Below are positions 1 through 9,706 of a DNA stretch of 64,000 nt, one piece after another (positions within the stretch are counted from its first letter, which is position 1; the number at the start of each line of letters is the position of its first letter). Both the position numbers and the translations under genes were made by a program. The stretch is from positions 744,001 through 808,000 of the forward strand of contig NZ_CAJRAF010000002.1 of assembly GCF_907164905.1 (NCBI RefSeq), given 5' to 3'. The DNA is from Dyadobacter sp. CECT 9275 (lineage in GTDB: Bacteria; Bacteroidota; Bacteroidia; Cytophagales; Spirosomataceae). The notes beneath the pieces were generated by a model that had not been told where the DNA came from, made no database searches, and saw only the letters and a list, made by a program, of their open reading frames with translations.

Positions 1-2457
1 AAAACACAGAACCGCTTTACGTCTGGCAGAAACGGGGAATTTAACGAATCTGCCTTCACGCACTGGTATGGCCCTGAGGAAGGCACCAATGCCGTACAAT
101 GGAATAGCAACGGGCAGTCGGTTCCGCTTAAATTTTATCCGAATAATCAGAAAAACTATTTCCGCACCGGAAACAGTTTCATTAACGATATCGGTGTCTC
201 AGGTTCCAGCGGGAAAGGAAGTTTCCAGATGTCGCTTTCAGACATGAGAGGAACCGGTACCTACCCGGGCACCGAACTTAAGAAAAATGCCTTTGACTTT
301 GCCGCCTCCTACAACGTAACGCCCAGATTCAAACTTTCGGCTAATGTCCACATCGTCAATTCGGGGTCTGACAATTATGCGCTGCAATCCCTGGATGACT
401 ACCAGTATGAAGATATTTTCTTCGTTCCGCCTCATGTGAACGTAAACGACCTGAAGGATTACTGGGTGGACCCAAACGTACTACAGCGTCGCGTTACAGC
501 CAGCACCGACAATCCATGGTATACCGCCTACGAAAGTACCGACCAGTTTAAAATGGTGCGTGTGTACGGCAATGCCAAATTTGACTGGAAACTGAGTGAA
601 GCTTTCAGCCTGATGGGTAGGCTTGGGAACAGCAAAACCAACAATGAAGTACAGCAGCGCGAAGCATATTCAGACAAATGGTACCCGAAAGGATATTACC
701 TGTCGACGGTGAACTACCGCGAAGAAACCAATACCGATTTCCTGCTTTCTTATAAAAAGGACATCAGGGATATCTCTGTAAATGCTTCAGTGGGTGCGAA
801 CATCTTTTACCTGAGAGGATCGGCCAGCTCGATCGGCGGCCAGAATCTGCTGCTGCCTGGGTTGTATACCTCCAGTAATATTGACAGGGCCAATGTTTCC
901 TACAGCAATAGTTTTTCGGAGAAAATGGTTTACAGCGCCTATGGAATTGCGTCGGTGGGTTACAAAAATTTTGTTTATCTGGATCTTACCGGACGAAATG
1001 ACTGGTCCAGTACGTTGCCTGCCAATAACCGTTCTTATTTTTATCCTTCGGCATCTCTTAGCCTGGTAGTGAATAACATGTTCGATTTGCCCAAGTCTGT
1101 CTCCATGCTGAAACTCCGGGGAGGATGGGCAGAAGTGGGCAAGGATACCGACCCTTACCGGCTCGGGCAAACGCTTGTAAAAGGTAACTGGGCCAATTAT
1201 GAAACCTATGCCAGAAACACTGTCATGCCCAATGTAAATCTGAAACCCGAAAACGCCGTTTCATCTGAATTTGGTTTTGATCTGGCGATGTTCAGGAAAA
1301 AGGCAGGTTTGAATGTTACCTATTACAAAGTTGCAAACAGAAACCAGATCCTGAACGTACCCATTGCAGACATCAGCGGATATACCTCCGCACAGGTAAA
1401 TGCCGGTGTGGTGGAAAACAAAGGGCTTGAAATTGAACTTTGGGCAAAACCGGTTCAGACGAAGGATTTCAGCTGGGACTTTAATATTAACTTCACCAAA
1501 GACCGTAGCAAGCTAAAAAAACTGACTGATGGTATCAATACCTATTCCTTCTGGAGCCAGACGGGTATTTATGCACAAACAAAAGTCGGCGAGAACATCG
1601 GGGATCTTTATGGCTATGATATCCTGCGTGTAACGGATGGGGAATACAAGGGATGGCCGCTACTGGACGCTAACGGAAGAAGCCAGCGAGGCACGCAGAT
1701 GCAGAAAATCGCAAACGTGATCAGCGATTTCTTTGTAGGATTCCAGACTTCGGTTACTTACAAAAATTTCACTCTATCGGCCAACCTGGACTGGCGGCAA
1801 GGCGGCCAGTACTATTCTATGACCATGCTGCGCCTGGCGCGCGGTGGCCTGATCGAGGACTGGCACAATGGTATCAGCTCAAGTACCTTTAGCGGAATCC
1901 TGGGGAATAACAGTTTCAATGGCAATAACGACCAACTTGCTGCGGAGATAAAAAACAACCCTGAGATATACCGCGACAACAAAGTATGGGTGGGAGGAAG
2001 AAATGCCGAACTCGGCGGATTCCCGCTGGCGGGCAGAAATAATGGCGCCTTTTATCCAGGTGTAAGATCGAACGGACAAGGTGGTTATGTAGAAAATTTC
2101 GGTGCGGAAGGCACCAAATTATTTGCCTCTGATCTGATCGTCGATCCGGGCGGCGGCTACTGGAGCCAGGGGGTTGATAACTGGATCTACGACGCTTCCT
2201 ACGTAAAAATGAGAGAGCTTGCTTTGTCTTACCAGTTTCCTAAAAACTTCACGGACAAGATAAAAGCACAGAATTTATCGCTGTCTCTGTTTACCAAAAA
2301 CCTCATTTTGTGGACCAAAGCCAAAAATGATATTGATCCGGAACTTGCCTTTGTATATACAGGTGGCAGAGGCGGAACCTACGCACAGGGATTTGACCGC
2401 TGGAATGCCGGTCCCTGGACAGCATCTCTTGGTTTGAAATTAAACGTTCAATTTTAA
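1..2457 (+). CDS. SusC/RagA-type TonB-dependent outer membrane receptor, 5' end outside window
   Basis: The reading frame is open from base 1, so only the C-terminal 818 residues are visible; signal peptide, CarboxypepD_reg and plug domains lie upstream. The visible part is beta-barrel-like, with alternating aromatic strands, RNDWSSTLP, a glycine-rich GGWAEVGKDTDPYRL segment, a GLEIELWAKP strand and a terminal aromatic strand ending in LNVQF. These are typical of SusC-like transporters that import glycan or peptide fragments across the outer membrane with TonB energy. The susD gene starts 11 bases downstream, the usual SusCD operon arrangement. The substrate cannot be read from sequence. An internal ATG at 229 is not a plausible start because the upstream frame reads as continuing barrel sequence. 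Confidence 0.93.
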   Translation, partial: KTQNRFTSGRNGEFNESAFTHWYGPEEGTNAVQWNSNGQSVPLKFYPNNQKNYFRTGNSFINDIGVSGSSGKGSFQMSLSDMRGTGTYPGTELKKNAFDFAASYNVTPRFKLSANVHIVNSGSDNYALQSLDDYQYEDIFFVPPHVNVNDLKDYWVDPNVLQRRVTASTDNPWYTAYESTDQFKMVRVYGNAKFDWKLSEAFSLMGRLGNSKTNNEVQQREAYSDKWYPKGYYLSTVNYREETNTDFLLSYKKDIRDISVNASVGANIFYLRGSASSIGGQNLLLPGLYTSSNIDRANVSYSNSFSEKMVYSAYGIASVGYKNFVYLDLTGRNDWSSTLPANNRSYFYPSASLSLVVNNMFDLPKSVSMLKLRGGWAEVGKDTDPYRLGQTLVKGNWANYETYARNTVMPNVNLKPENAVSSEFGFDLAMFRKKAGLNVTYYKVANRNQILNVPIADISGYTSAQVNAGVVENKGLEIELWAKPVQTKDFSWDFNINFTKDRSKLKKLTDGINTYSFWSQTGIYAQTKVGENIGDLYGYDILRVTDGEYKGWPLLDANGRSQRGTQMQKIANVISDFFVGFQTSVTYKNFTLSANLDWRQGGQYYSMTMLRLARGGLIEDWHNGISSSTFSGILGNNSFNGNNDQLAAEIKNNPEIYRDNKVWVGGRNAELGGFPLAGRNNGAFYPGVRSNGQGGYVENFGAEGTKLFASDLIVDPGGGYWSQGVDNWIYDASYVKMRELALSYQFPKNFTDKIKAQNLSLSLFTKNLILWTKAKNDIDPELAFVYTGGRGGTYAQGFDRWNAGPWTASLGLKLNVQF

Positions 2458-2468
2458 TTAAGAAAAAC

Positions 2469-4229
2469 ATGAGAACTATATTTAAATCTATAAATGCTCT
2501 TTTGCTTCTCCTGGTTATGTTGGCCGCACCGTCCTGCACGGACCTGACCGAAATGAACGTAAACCCCAACACCCTGGATCCCAATAGCATCAGCACGCGG
2601 TTTGTACTGTCCAAGGTCATCAGCGCCTCAGTAATGCACAATACCAATATGGTTTTTGGCTACGGAGTGGACCAGGCCGTTACCCTGGAAGCCATGCAGT
2701 ATCTGCAGCGCGACTACCTGGAAGCGGAGGTAACCAATACCTTCCTCTGGTTCAACCAGGCCTGGGGAACCAACGGAACCGGTTTTTCCAGCATCCTGTC
2801 CGACAACGCGTATCTGGCGAAAAGGGCAACAGGAGAAACAGACGAAGCTTTTTACTTGGCCGTTTCACTGATCATGAAGTCGTACTGGTCGGCATATATG
2901 ACCTCCGCCTGGGGGGATATACCTTATTCTCAGGCAATGAAGGCAGAAGATGGCATTCTGAAACCCGTTTACGACGAACAGAAACAGGTTTTTAAAGGTA
3001 TCCTGGCAGACCTGGAAAAAGCAAACGAGCTGCTAACAGGCGCTACCGTTACTACTTTGGTGGCAGCCGCAGACCCGCTCTATGCCGGTAACGTCACAAA
3101 ATGGAGACAGCTGGCCAACTCGCTTCAATTGAGATATCTGTTAAGACTATCCGAAAAAGCGACAGACATGCAGGCGATCGGAGTGGATGTAAAAGCCAAA
3201 TTCAGCGCAATTGTGGGAAACAGTACCAAATACCCGATCATCACGGCAAGCGCGGATAATGCAGAGGTTAAATTTCCGGGTGGCACACCCGCAGCATCGT
3301 TTCCGGGCGGGCCTTTGAACATGACCAACCGGAATAACTTTTACCGCAGGAAACCGGCAGCTACCATAATCGACTTTCTCAAAAGCCACAGAGACCCTCG
3401 CCTGACCCGTTGGATCAGACCGGTGGATGTGCAACTGCTGGTAAGAAGTACGGGTACAGAGGCAGGACTTATTGTGAAAGAGGCCGACGGGAAAGTGAAG
3501 AGATACCTAAAAACCTATACGGCCGGAGTAGATACCTCCCTGTATGTAGGCTTGCCTGCCGCACACCCCAGTCCGAGCAGTTACAACAGAAATGAAGCAT
3601 CCTTGCTAAGCAGGATCAAAGAAGTTGACCCTTCCATTTATGTGGACGCAGCAGCAAATCCGTTCGTTTCCTACCTCGCCGACAGTTACGCAATGGATAC
3701 TGATCCGCTGGTAAAATCAATTTTCATGACTTCATCGGAGGTTAATTTTATACTGGCAGAAGCGGTAGTGAGAACCTGGATCCCGGGTTCAGCGTTGGAT
3801 TATTACAAAAAGGGCATTACCGAATCACTGGCACAGTATAGTATTTCCGACGGCGCCCAAATGGTGTATAACCCGGTTACCCACAAGACGGAAGCCTTCA
3901 ACCTGGCAGCGTTCCTGGCAAGGGCCGAAGCGGATTATTCCGCCGCAACTGACAAACTGGAACCCATACTTACCCAGGCATGGGTAGCCGGCTGGTTTAC
4001 TTCGGATACATGGTTCAGCTGGAGAAAAACAGGTTATCCCAACCTTGGAAAAAATCTTATATCAGCATCAAAAGGTGATAAGATTCCGGTTCGTTACGGA
4101 TACGGAGATCCTGAGAAACTAAGAAACGGTGAGAACACAAATGCCGCAATAACCCATCTCACACCCGCAGTTGACGACCAATGGTCTAAAATGTGGCTGA
4201 TAGAAGGAACTGGAAAACCCTGGAATTAA
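2469..4229 (+). CDS. SusD/RagB-family glycan- or nutrient-binding outer membrane lipoprotein
   Basis: A 586-residue protein with a lipoprotein signal (hydrophobic core, then AAPSC with Cys23 as the predicted lipidated residue). The mature start (CTDLTEMNVNPN) and the segment WGDIPYSQAMK are typical of the SusD-like subfamily that Pfam splits as SusD-like_2. It should form the surface lid of the SusC-like transporter encoded just upstream and bind the ligand on the cell surface. The C-terminal region (TSSEVNFILAEAV, TDTWFSWRKTGYPNL) matches the helical TPR-like scaffold and closing region of the family. The gene ends before two hairpins, so the operon probably stops here. Confidence 0.92.
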   Translation: MRTIFKSINALLLLLVMLAAPSCTDLTEMNVNPNTLDPNSISTRFVLSKVISASVMHNTNMVFGYGVDQAVTLEAMQYLQRDYLEAEVTNTFLWFNQAWGTNGTGFSSILSDNAYLAKRATGETDEAFYLAVSLIMKSYWSAYMTSAWGDIPYSQAMKAEDGILKPVYDEQKQVFKGILADLEKANELLTGATVTTLVAAADPLYAGNVTKWRQLANSLQLRYLLRLSEKATDMQAIGVDVKAKFSAIVGNSTKYPIITASADNAEVKFPGGTPAASFPGGPLNMTNRNNFYRRKPAATIIDFLKSHRDPRLTRWIRPVDVQLLVRSTGTEAGLIVKEADGKVKRYLKTYTAGVDTSLYVGLPAAHPSPSSYNRNEASLLSRIKEVDPSIYVDAAANPFVSYLADSYAMDTDPLVKSIFMTSSEVNFILAEAVVRTWIPGSALDYYKKGITESLAQYSISDGAQMVYNPVTHKTEAFNLAAFLARAEADYSAATDKLEPILTQAWVAGWFTSDTWFSWRKTGYPNLGKNLISASKGDKIPVRYGYGDPEKLRNGENTNAAITHLTPAVDDQWSKMWLIEGTGKPWN

Positions 4230-4266
4230 TCAATTAAGTTACCGGTACTCCCAAGGATTACCTGGT

Positions 4267-4296
4267 GTTAAGTTAAAAGTGAAGATTTAACTTAAC
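4267..4296. repeat. 11-bp perfect inverted repeat downstream of susD
   Basis: GTTAAGTTAAA at 4267-4277 is exactly complementary to TTTAACTTAAC at 4286-4296, with an 8-base loop. The stem is A/T-rich, so it is a weak hairpin. It sits 38 bases after the susD stop and 20 bases before a stronger hairpin. It may protect the 3' end of the mRNA or be a binding site; the sequence alone does not decide. Confidence 0.55.
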
Positions 4297-4316
4297 GCTC
4301 GTTTTAAAATCACACT

Positions 4317-4349
4317 AAAAGGACGGTACCTCCTGGGCGCCGTCCTTTT
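4317..4349. terminator. Bidirectional rho-independent terminator between susD and the esterase gene
   Basis: AAAAGGACGG (4317-4326) pairs perfectly with CCGTCCTTTT (4340-4349) over 10 bp, giving a GC-rich stem with A/T flanks on both sides. It lies between the convergent susD (+) and esterase (-) genes and can serve both. Confidence 0.85.
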
Positions 4350-4372
4350 CGTTTCCAGGGCCTGTGATCGCT

Positions 4373-5143
4373 TTATTTCACCAGTTGTAACATGGCTTTC
4401 GCATACCGCTTGCCGAATTCATCGGCCGACGGGGAATCAAAATGGGTTCCGTCACCGTTGTGCACCAAACCATCGGAAGATACCACCGCAGTTCGGGAAA
4501 CTTTCTGTGGGAGGTGAACGATCACTTCATTGATAAATGCGTAATTTGCTTTATAACGGCCGAGCTCTCCGGCCACAAACGGCAGACGCTTTTTACCCAC
4601 TTCCTTCCTGACCCTAGCAATGAGTTTTTCAAGCTTATCCAGATATACCCTGGCTGAGTCCGGATTACTATCTCCTTCCCCCTGGTGCCAGATCACCCCT
4701 TTTATGACACCATATTTCATTCCTTCCCGGATACGTTTCTCGGCATCATCCCAGGGATGCGTGTTTGTAGCAGAATCAAAGGCACCGGGGACCCACTTAT
4801 TGATGGAAGTCCCTCCTACTGCACAGGGTATCAGCCCTATCCTTTTCCCCTGCGATGCTTCTGCCATCTCAATTCCGAAGGAGAGTCCTGGCCCCACCCC
4901 TGCCACAGTTTTGTCAAAATGCACCGGATGCCTTGCCGTAACCCATTCGTTTGCTTTGGTCAGCATCAAAACGCGTGGGTTGGAAACCGATTTGTAAGCA
5001 TCGGTAACCTTACCCCGGCCAGCCATGTTGGACTGCCCCATTAAGATATATATATCAAAATTGGGGTCAAAAGTTACGTTTTGCCCCTGGCATATTTCTG
5101 CCCAGCAGATCCATAACAATAGCAGATATCTCAGGTGTTTCAT
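4373..5143 (-). CDS. Secreted sialate O-acetylesterase-type (SASA/SGNH) carbohydrate esterase
   Basis: A 256-residue protein with an N-terminal signal peptide (MKHLRYLLLLWICW... to about residue 21). It carries the SGNH/SASA hallmarks: GQSNMAGRG with the likely nucleophile Ser38, GGTSINKW, WHQGEGDS, and near the C-terminus DGTHFDSPSADEFG with the Asp and His of the catalytic triad. The family (PF03629) removes acetyl groups from sialic acids or from xylan- and other glycan-linked sugars; the exact substrate is unknown. The ATG at 5143 is chosen over an in-frame GTG at 5167 because the signal peptide begins there. A second, frameshifted copy of this family lies at 23419-24212. Confidence 0.85.
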   Translation of the reverse strand: MKHLRYLLLLWICWAEICQGQNVTFDPNFDIYILMGQSNMAGRGKVTDAYKSVSNPRVLMLTKANEWVTARHPVHFDKTVAGVGPGLSFGIEMAEASQGKRIGLIPCAVGGTSINKWVPGAFDSATNTHPWDDAEKRIREGMKYGVIKGVIWHQGEGDSNPDSARVYLDKLEKLIARVRKEVGKKRLPFVAGELGRYKANYAFINEVIVHLPQKVSRTAVVSSDGLVHNGDGTHFDSPSADEFGKRYAKAMLQLVK

Positions 5144-5293
5144 ATCGGTTAAAGTAAAATACTGCACTTATTTACCGGTCCGCACCGCATTCAATGCTGC
5201 TTCACCCCACTCCTGCTACGCTCTACCCGGTCGCTGGTTTCGCTAAAAAAGTGTATTTACCAACTTTGCATCATCATTTATTAAAAATTAGCC

Positions 5294-7678
5294 ATGAAAA
5301 AATTATTCTCATTCATTTTAAGCATTTTCATTTCACAGCATTTATATGCTCAGCAGGGAACGCAGACTATCCGCGGTGTCATACGAGACGAAGTATCGCA
5401 GTCACCGGTTATTGGTGCATCCATTCTGTTATTACAAACCGAAGGCGATAATCCTGTCGGAACCGTAACAGATGTTAACGGTGAATTCCGGATGACCGGT
5501 ATTCCGAACGGCCGCCAGTCGCTCAGGATAACATCCGTGGGTTACGAAGAGCAGACACTCGGCAACATTGTGGTTTCGGCAGGAAAAGAGGTAATCCTAA
5601 CCATTACCATGACCGAAAATATCCAGAAACTGAACGAGGTGACAGTCACCGCCGACCGGAAAAATGATCAATCCAAAACCAACAACGAGCTTGCGCTGGT
5701 GGGTGGGCGTTCTTTCAATATTGATGATACCCGAAGATACGCCGGTACTTTGGGAGACCCGTCGCGCATGGCTGCCAACTTTGCCGGGGTAGTGTCTGGT
5801 AATGACGCACGCAACGACATTGTGGTCAGAGGTAACTCCCCCAGCGGCATGCTCTGGCAACTGGAAGGACTCAACATACCCAACCCCAACCATTTCGGAT
5901 CACTGGGAAGCACGGGTGGGCCGGTCAGTATGCTCAACAACAATACTCTTGACAAATCAGACTTCCTGACCAGCGCCTTTCCTGCCCAGTACGGAAATGC
6001 TTTGGCGGCCGTTTTCGATCTGAGGATGAGAGAGGGAAATAACCAAAAAAACGAATTCCTGGGCCAGCTCGGTTTTAATGGATTTGAGTTAGGCGCTGAA
6101 GGACCATTGTCCAGAAAATCCAAAGCATCCTATCTCCTCAATTATCGTTACTCAACGCTGGGGGTATTCAAGGCATTAGGTATCAGGTTCGGCACCGGCA
6201 CTGCGGTTCCCGACTACAACGATCTTAATTTCAAGATTGCCATTCCAACCGGTACACGAGGCAAGTTTACGGCCTTCGGTATCATGGGAGGAAGCGACGT
6301 GGCCTTCCTGGGAAATGAAGTGGATACGACGGCCAGCAATTTATATGGTAGCGAAAATACCAATACCAGAGCGAAGTACAAGACCAACATTGCGGGGTTA
6401 TCTTACGAACATACCTTCTCCGCCAAAACATTTGCCAAGCTCACTCTGGGAACAAGCACTACCAATGAAAAGGCAGAAGGTGATTCCATCAGCATTGTCA
6501 CAAGGGAAGCATTCAAAAGCGGAGAATCACGGTTCAAAACCACCAAATATTCGGCAGTATTCAACCTCAGGCACAAAATAAACACAAAGCACAGCCTGTA
6601 CGGAGGTGTTACAACAGACCTGCTAGGCTTCGATCTGTACAGCAGGAGTTTTTATGAAGGAGGCCTGTATGATACCCTTCGCCTGGATGTGAAGGGCGAA
6701 AATACACTTCTGACACAGGCATATCTGCAATGGAAATATCGTATCAGCCGAAGCCTGATACTCACAACGGGTATGCACGGCCAGCATTTCAGCCTAAATG
6801 ACCACATGGCATTGAACCCCCGGCTGGGTCTGCAGTATGCCTTTGGCAGGGGGCAGTCTATCAGTGTAGGCTATGGACTTAATAGTCAGGCACAGAATAT
6901 TTACACCTATTTTATTCAGACCCAAAAGGATGCGGGCGCTGAATTAACCAACAAAAATCTCGATTTTACCAGAAGTCATCATTTTATAATGAGCTATGAA
7001 AACCGGATCGGGGAAAATCTGCTGCTGAAAATTGAGCCCTACTATCAGCAGTTATATCATGTTCCGGTAGAACGCAACCGCTCTTCGTTTTCAATACTCA
7101 ATACCGGCAGTACATTTGGCGGAGTTGATAAAGACAGCCTGGTGAACGAAGGTACCGGCGAGAACCTGGGAATTGAACTGACGCTTGAAAGGTATTTTAA
7201 CAAAGGTTATTTTTTCCTCCTGACCACCTCGCTTTTTAACTCCAAATACAAAGGAAGTGACGGAATCAGCCGCAACACTGCTTTTAATTCACATTATGTA
7301 CTGAACCTATTGGCTGGGAAAGAGGTAAGGCTGGGTACGCGCCGCGACAATGTCGTAAGCGCCAGTATCCGGACTACCCTGGTGGGCGGCAAATACGTGG
7401 CACCGCTCAACCTCGAACAGTCCCGAATCCAGGGAAAAGCCGTCTACGATGAAACTCTGGCATTTTCAGAACGCCAGCCTACCTATTTCCGTACCGACTT
7501 AAAGCTCTCCTACCGGAAAGAATTGCGCAAATGCTCCATCGAAGGTTCCATTGATATCCAGAATCTGACGTGCAATAAAAACACATTCATGCAAACCTAC
7601 AACGCCAGAACCAACAGCATGGCGACGATCTACCAGACCGGCTTTTTCCCGATGTCCCAGTTTCGCATTACCTTTTAA
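5294..7678 (+). CDS. TonB-dependent receptor with N-terminal CarboxypepD_reg-like domain
   Basis: A 794-residue protein: signal peptide (about residues 1-20, ending YAQ), a CarboxypepD_reg-like beta-sandwich (about 25-113, IRGVIRDEVSQSPVIGASI ... GYEEQT), a plug (about 130-240, with DIVVRGNSPSGMLWQLEGLNI) and an outer membrane barrel ending in QFRITF. It lacks a SusC-type N-terminus and has no SusD beside it, so it belongs to the smaller TonB-receptor class used for siderophores, peptides or small ligands. Substrate unknown. CAACTTTG before the start resembles the Bacteroidota -7 element. The LytS/LytTR pair follows on the same strand after about 140 bases and may be functionally linked. Confidence 0.9.
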   Translation: MKKLFSFILSIFISQHLYAQQGTQTIRGVIRDEVSQSPVIGASILLLQTEGDNPVGTVTDVNGEFRMTGIPNGRQSLRITSVGYEEQTLGNIVVSAGKEVILTITMTENIQKLNEVTVTADRKNDQSKTNNELALVGGRSFNIDDTRRYAGTLGDPSRMAANFAGVVSGNDARNDIVVRGNSPSGMLWQLEGLNIPNPNHFGSLGSTGGPVSMLNNNTLDKSDFLTSAFPAQYGNALAAVFDLRMREGNNQKNEFLGQLGFNGFELGAEGPLSRKSKASYLLNYRYSTLGVFKALGIRFGTGTAVPDYNDLNFKIAIPTGTRGKFTAFGIMGGSDVAFLGNEVDTTASNLYGSENTNTRAKYKTNIAGLSYEHTFSAKTFAKLTLGTSTTNEKAEGDSISIVTREAFKSGESRFKTTKYSAVFNLRHKINTKHSLYGGVTTDLLGFDLYSRSFYEGGLYDTLRLDVKGENTLLTQAYLQWKYRISRSLILTTGMHGQHFSLNDHMALNPRLGLQYAFGRGQSISVGYGLNSQAQNIYTYFIQTQKDAGAELTNKNLDFTRSHHFIMSYENRIGENLLLKIEPYYQQLYHVPVERNRSSFSILNTGSTFGGVDKDSLVNEGTGENLGIELTLERYFNKGYFFLLTTSLFNSKYKGSDGISRNTAFNSHYVLNLLAGKEVRLGTRRDNVVSASIRTTLVGGKYVAPLNLEQSRIQGKAVYDETLAFSERQPTYFRTDLKLSYRKELRKCSIEGSIDIQNLTCNKNTFMQTYNARTNSMATIYQTGFFPMSQFRITF

Positions 7679-7821
7679 TAGCAATATGACATCTTTTTTG
7701 GGCGCTGCCGTTCTTTTCTCCGAACTTTATGATTCGTTATCGGTCCCGATTCTCTCCGGTTTTAAACTTCCGGAATACAAAATAGAAACGGGCAACATCC
7801 AAAATTACGATCAAACGTGCA

Positions 7822-8883
7822 ATGGGCGGAAAGCAGCAGCCAGTATCAGGAAAGCAACCGGAAGTTATGCCACACCAGCTCAATGACCGGGCCATACGCC
7901 TGATCGGAATCCCACTCGTAGCCATTCTTATTCCGATGGTCATTCAGTTTGAGGATTTTATGAAGCTCAATGCTCGTTTTGGTATTAACGCAATGGTTAC
8001 GCTGTTTATAACTCTGACCTTTTGGGAAGGGAACCGGTACATCGTCGTGCTGGCGCGCCGTAAATTTCCTGCATACAGCCAGACCAGACAAAGGTTACTG
8101 ACAGAAGCTGTGCTTGCATTGTTATACACAGTGGTGGCTACCCTGCTGATGGAACTGATACTGAGCAAGTTTATTTTTAAGACAAAGGTGGAGATAGGAT
8201 TCCGGATTACACTGGTTACTACTTTGCTGGTGTACCTGGTTTATGAAGCCATTTATTTCTTTGAAGCATGGAAACTCAACGTCAGAAAAACCGAATCCCT
8301 GATGCGCGAAGGTGTTGAATCGCAGCTTGAGGTACTTAAAAATCAACTGGACCCCCACTTTCTTTTCAACAGCATGAACACCCTTGCGGCGCTGATCGAC
8401 GATACCAATGCCGACGCCCAGCAGTACCTGGAGCGGCAGTCGGATGTATACCGTTATGTGCTTGTAAGCCGCACCAAAAACACGGTGCTGGTGGAAGAGG
8501 AAATGGCTTTTCTGGATGCCTATGTATATCTGAATAAAATCAGGTTCAGGGACAACCTGCTGGTAGAAAAACTGCTTTCTCCGGAAACGCTCCGGCTGCA
8601 GGTAGCTCCACTGAGCATTCAGATGCTGATTGAAAACGCGATCAAACATAACATCGTGTCCAGGGAGTATCCCTTAAAAATAAGTATCCGGCAAGAAGAA
8701 AATGATTACCTGGTGGTGGAAAACAATATTCAGCAGAAAACCATTCTTGAAAAATCAACGAAGGTTGGTTTGCAAAACATCATTAACCGCTATGCCCTAC
8801 TCACCACTGACCGCCGTGTGGAGGTACAGCGCACAGAAAAATTATTCACGGTAAGGATTCCCCTGACCAGAACGGTATCCTGA
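7822..8883 (+). CDS. LytS/YehU-type membrane sensor histidine kinase
   Basis: A 353-residue protein with about four N-terminal transmembrane helices (roughly residues 25-150), a short linker helix, and a His_kinase domain (PF06580). The phosphoacceptor is His179 in LKNQLDPHFLFN, the diagnostic motif of the family; LIENAIKHN is the N-box and GLQNIINR the G-box region of the ATPase domain. It has no extracellular sensor domain. The LytTR response regulator gene begins 28 bases downstream and is the obvious partner. An alternative ATG at 7867 would remove 15 residues; neither start has a clear ribosome binding site, so the N-terminus is uncertain. Confidence 0.9.
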   Translation: MGGKQQPVSGKQPEVMPHQLNDRAIRLIGIPLVAILIPMVIQFEDFMKLNARFGINAMVTLFITLTFWEGNRYIVVLARRKFPAYSQTRQRLLTEAVLALLYTVVATLLMELILSKFIFKTKVEIGFRITLVTTLLVYLVYEAIYFFEAWKLNVRKTESLMREGVESQLEVLKNQLDPHFLFNSMNTLAALIDDTNADAQQYLERQSDVYRYVLVSRTKNTVLVEEEMAFLDAYVYLNKIRFRDNLLVEKLLSPETLRLQVAPLSIQMLIENAIKHNIVSREYPLKISIRQEENDYLVVENNIQQKTILEKSTKVGLQNIINRYALLTTDRRVEVQRTEKLFTVRIPLTRTVS

Positions 8884-8911
8884 GCAGCCATGGAATTACA
8901 AATTTTATCTT

Positions 8912-9679
8912 ATGAAGGTTTTAATCATAGAAGATGAATATCCGGCTGCTGAAAGGCTGGAAAAACTGCTCAGAAAACTGGATAGTAATATAGAAACTAT
9001 GGCTATTCTGGATAGTGTAGAATCAGCCATACGTTGGTACGGTACCAGACAAACGGTGGATCTGACCTTTTCAGACATACAGCTGTCGGATGGGCTGAGT
9101 TTTCAGATTTTCGAGTCTTTTCCGGCGCATAGCCCCATCATCTTCACTACTTCCTACGACGAATATGCCATCAAGGCTTTCCGTGTTAAAAGCATTGATT
9201 ACCTTCTGAAACCTATTAAATCCCAAGAACTGACCGAGGCACTGAAAAAGTATCACGATTTTAAAGAGGATTTTTCGCCCCCGGCATATGCTAAAAAGGT
9301 GGAATCCTTACTGGACAGCCTTGAAATGAGCCGAAAGACATTCAAAAACAGGTTTCTGGTCAAAAATGGAGAACAGCTCATTCCGATCGGCCAGGAACAG
9401 GTAGCCTATTTCTATACCGCCAACGAACTGGCCTGTCTGGTCGGGAACGATGGCCGGCAATTCCTGGTAGATTATACTCTGGAAGAACTTGAGTCACTGG
9501 TGGACCCGGCCAGTTTCTTCAGACTGAACCGCCAGTTTATAGCCAGGGTCACCGCTATTCAAAAAATACACACCTATTTCAATGGTAAACTCAAAGTAGA
9601 ACTCAGGCCTGAAACCCCTCAGGAAGTAATGGTGAGCCGGGAAAAAGCACCTGCCTTCAAAGCCTGGCTGGATAAATAA
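8912..9679 (+). CDS. LytTR-family response regulator
   Basis: A 255-residue protein: receiver domain at residues 1-120 with acidic pocket Glu7-Asp8, probable phosphorylation site Asp55 (FSDIQLSDG) and Lys in LKPI, followed by a LytTR DNA-binding domain at about 150-253 (FLVKNGEQLIPI ... FFRLNRQFIARVTAI). Such regulators form dimers on direct repeats and are phosphorylated by the LytS-type kinase encoded just upstream. Its target may be the upstream TonB receptor, but no site was identified. The residue before the usual aspartate context is Ser (SDIQL), a small deviation that is common in the family. Confidence 0.92.
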   Translation: MKVLIIEDEYPAAERLEKLLRKLDSNIETMAILDSVESAIRWYGTRQTVDLTFSDIQLSDGLSFQIFESFPAHSPIIFTTSYDEYAIKAFRVKSIDYLLKPIKSQELTEALKKYHDFKEDFSPPAYAKKVESLLDSLEMSRKTFKNRFLVKNGEQLIPIGQEQVAYFYTANELACLVGNDGRQFLVDYTLEELESLVDPASFFRLNRQFIARVTAIQKIHTYFNGKLKVELRPETPQEVMVSREKAPAFKAWLDK

Positions 9680-9706
9680 ATCTAATCTGCTGAAACATTT
9701 ACCTCC

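Noticed and set aside
7686..7886. A 66-residue open frame between the TonB receptor and the LytS gene
   Set aside because: It resembles no family, overlaps the start of the kinase gene in another frame and its tail runs into the kinase coding region.
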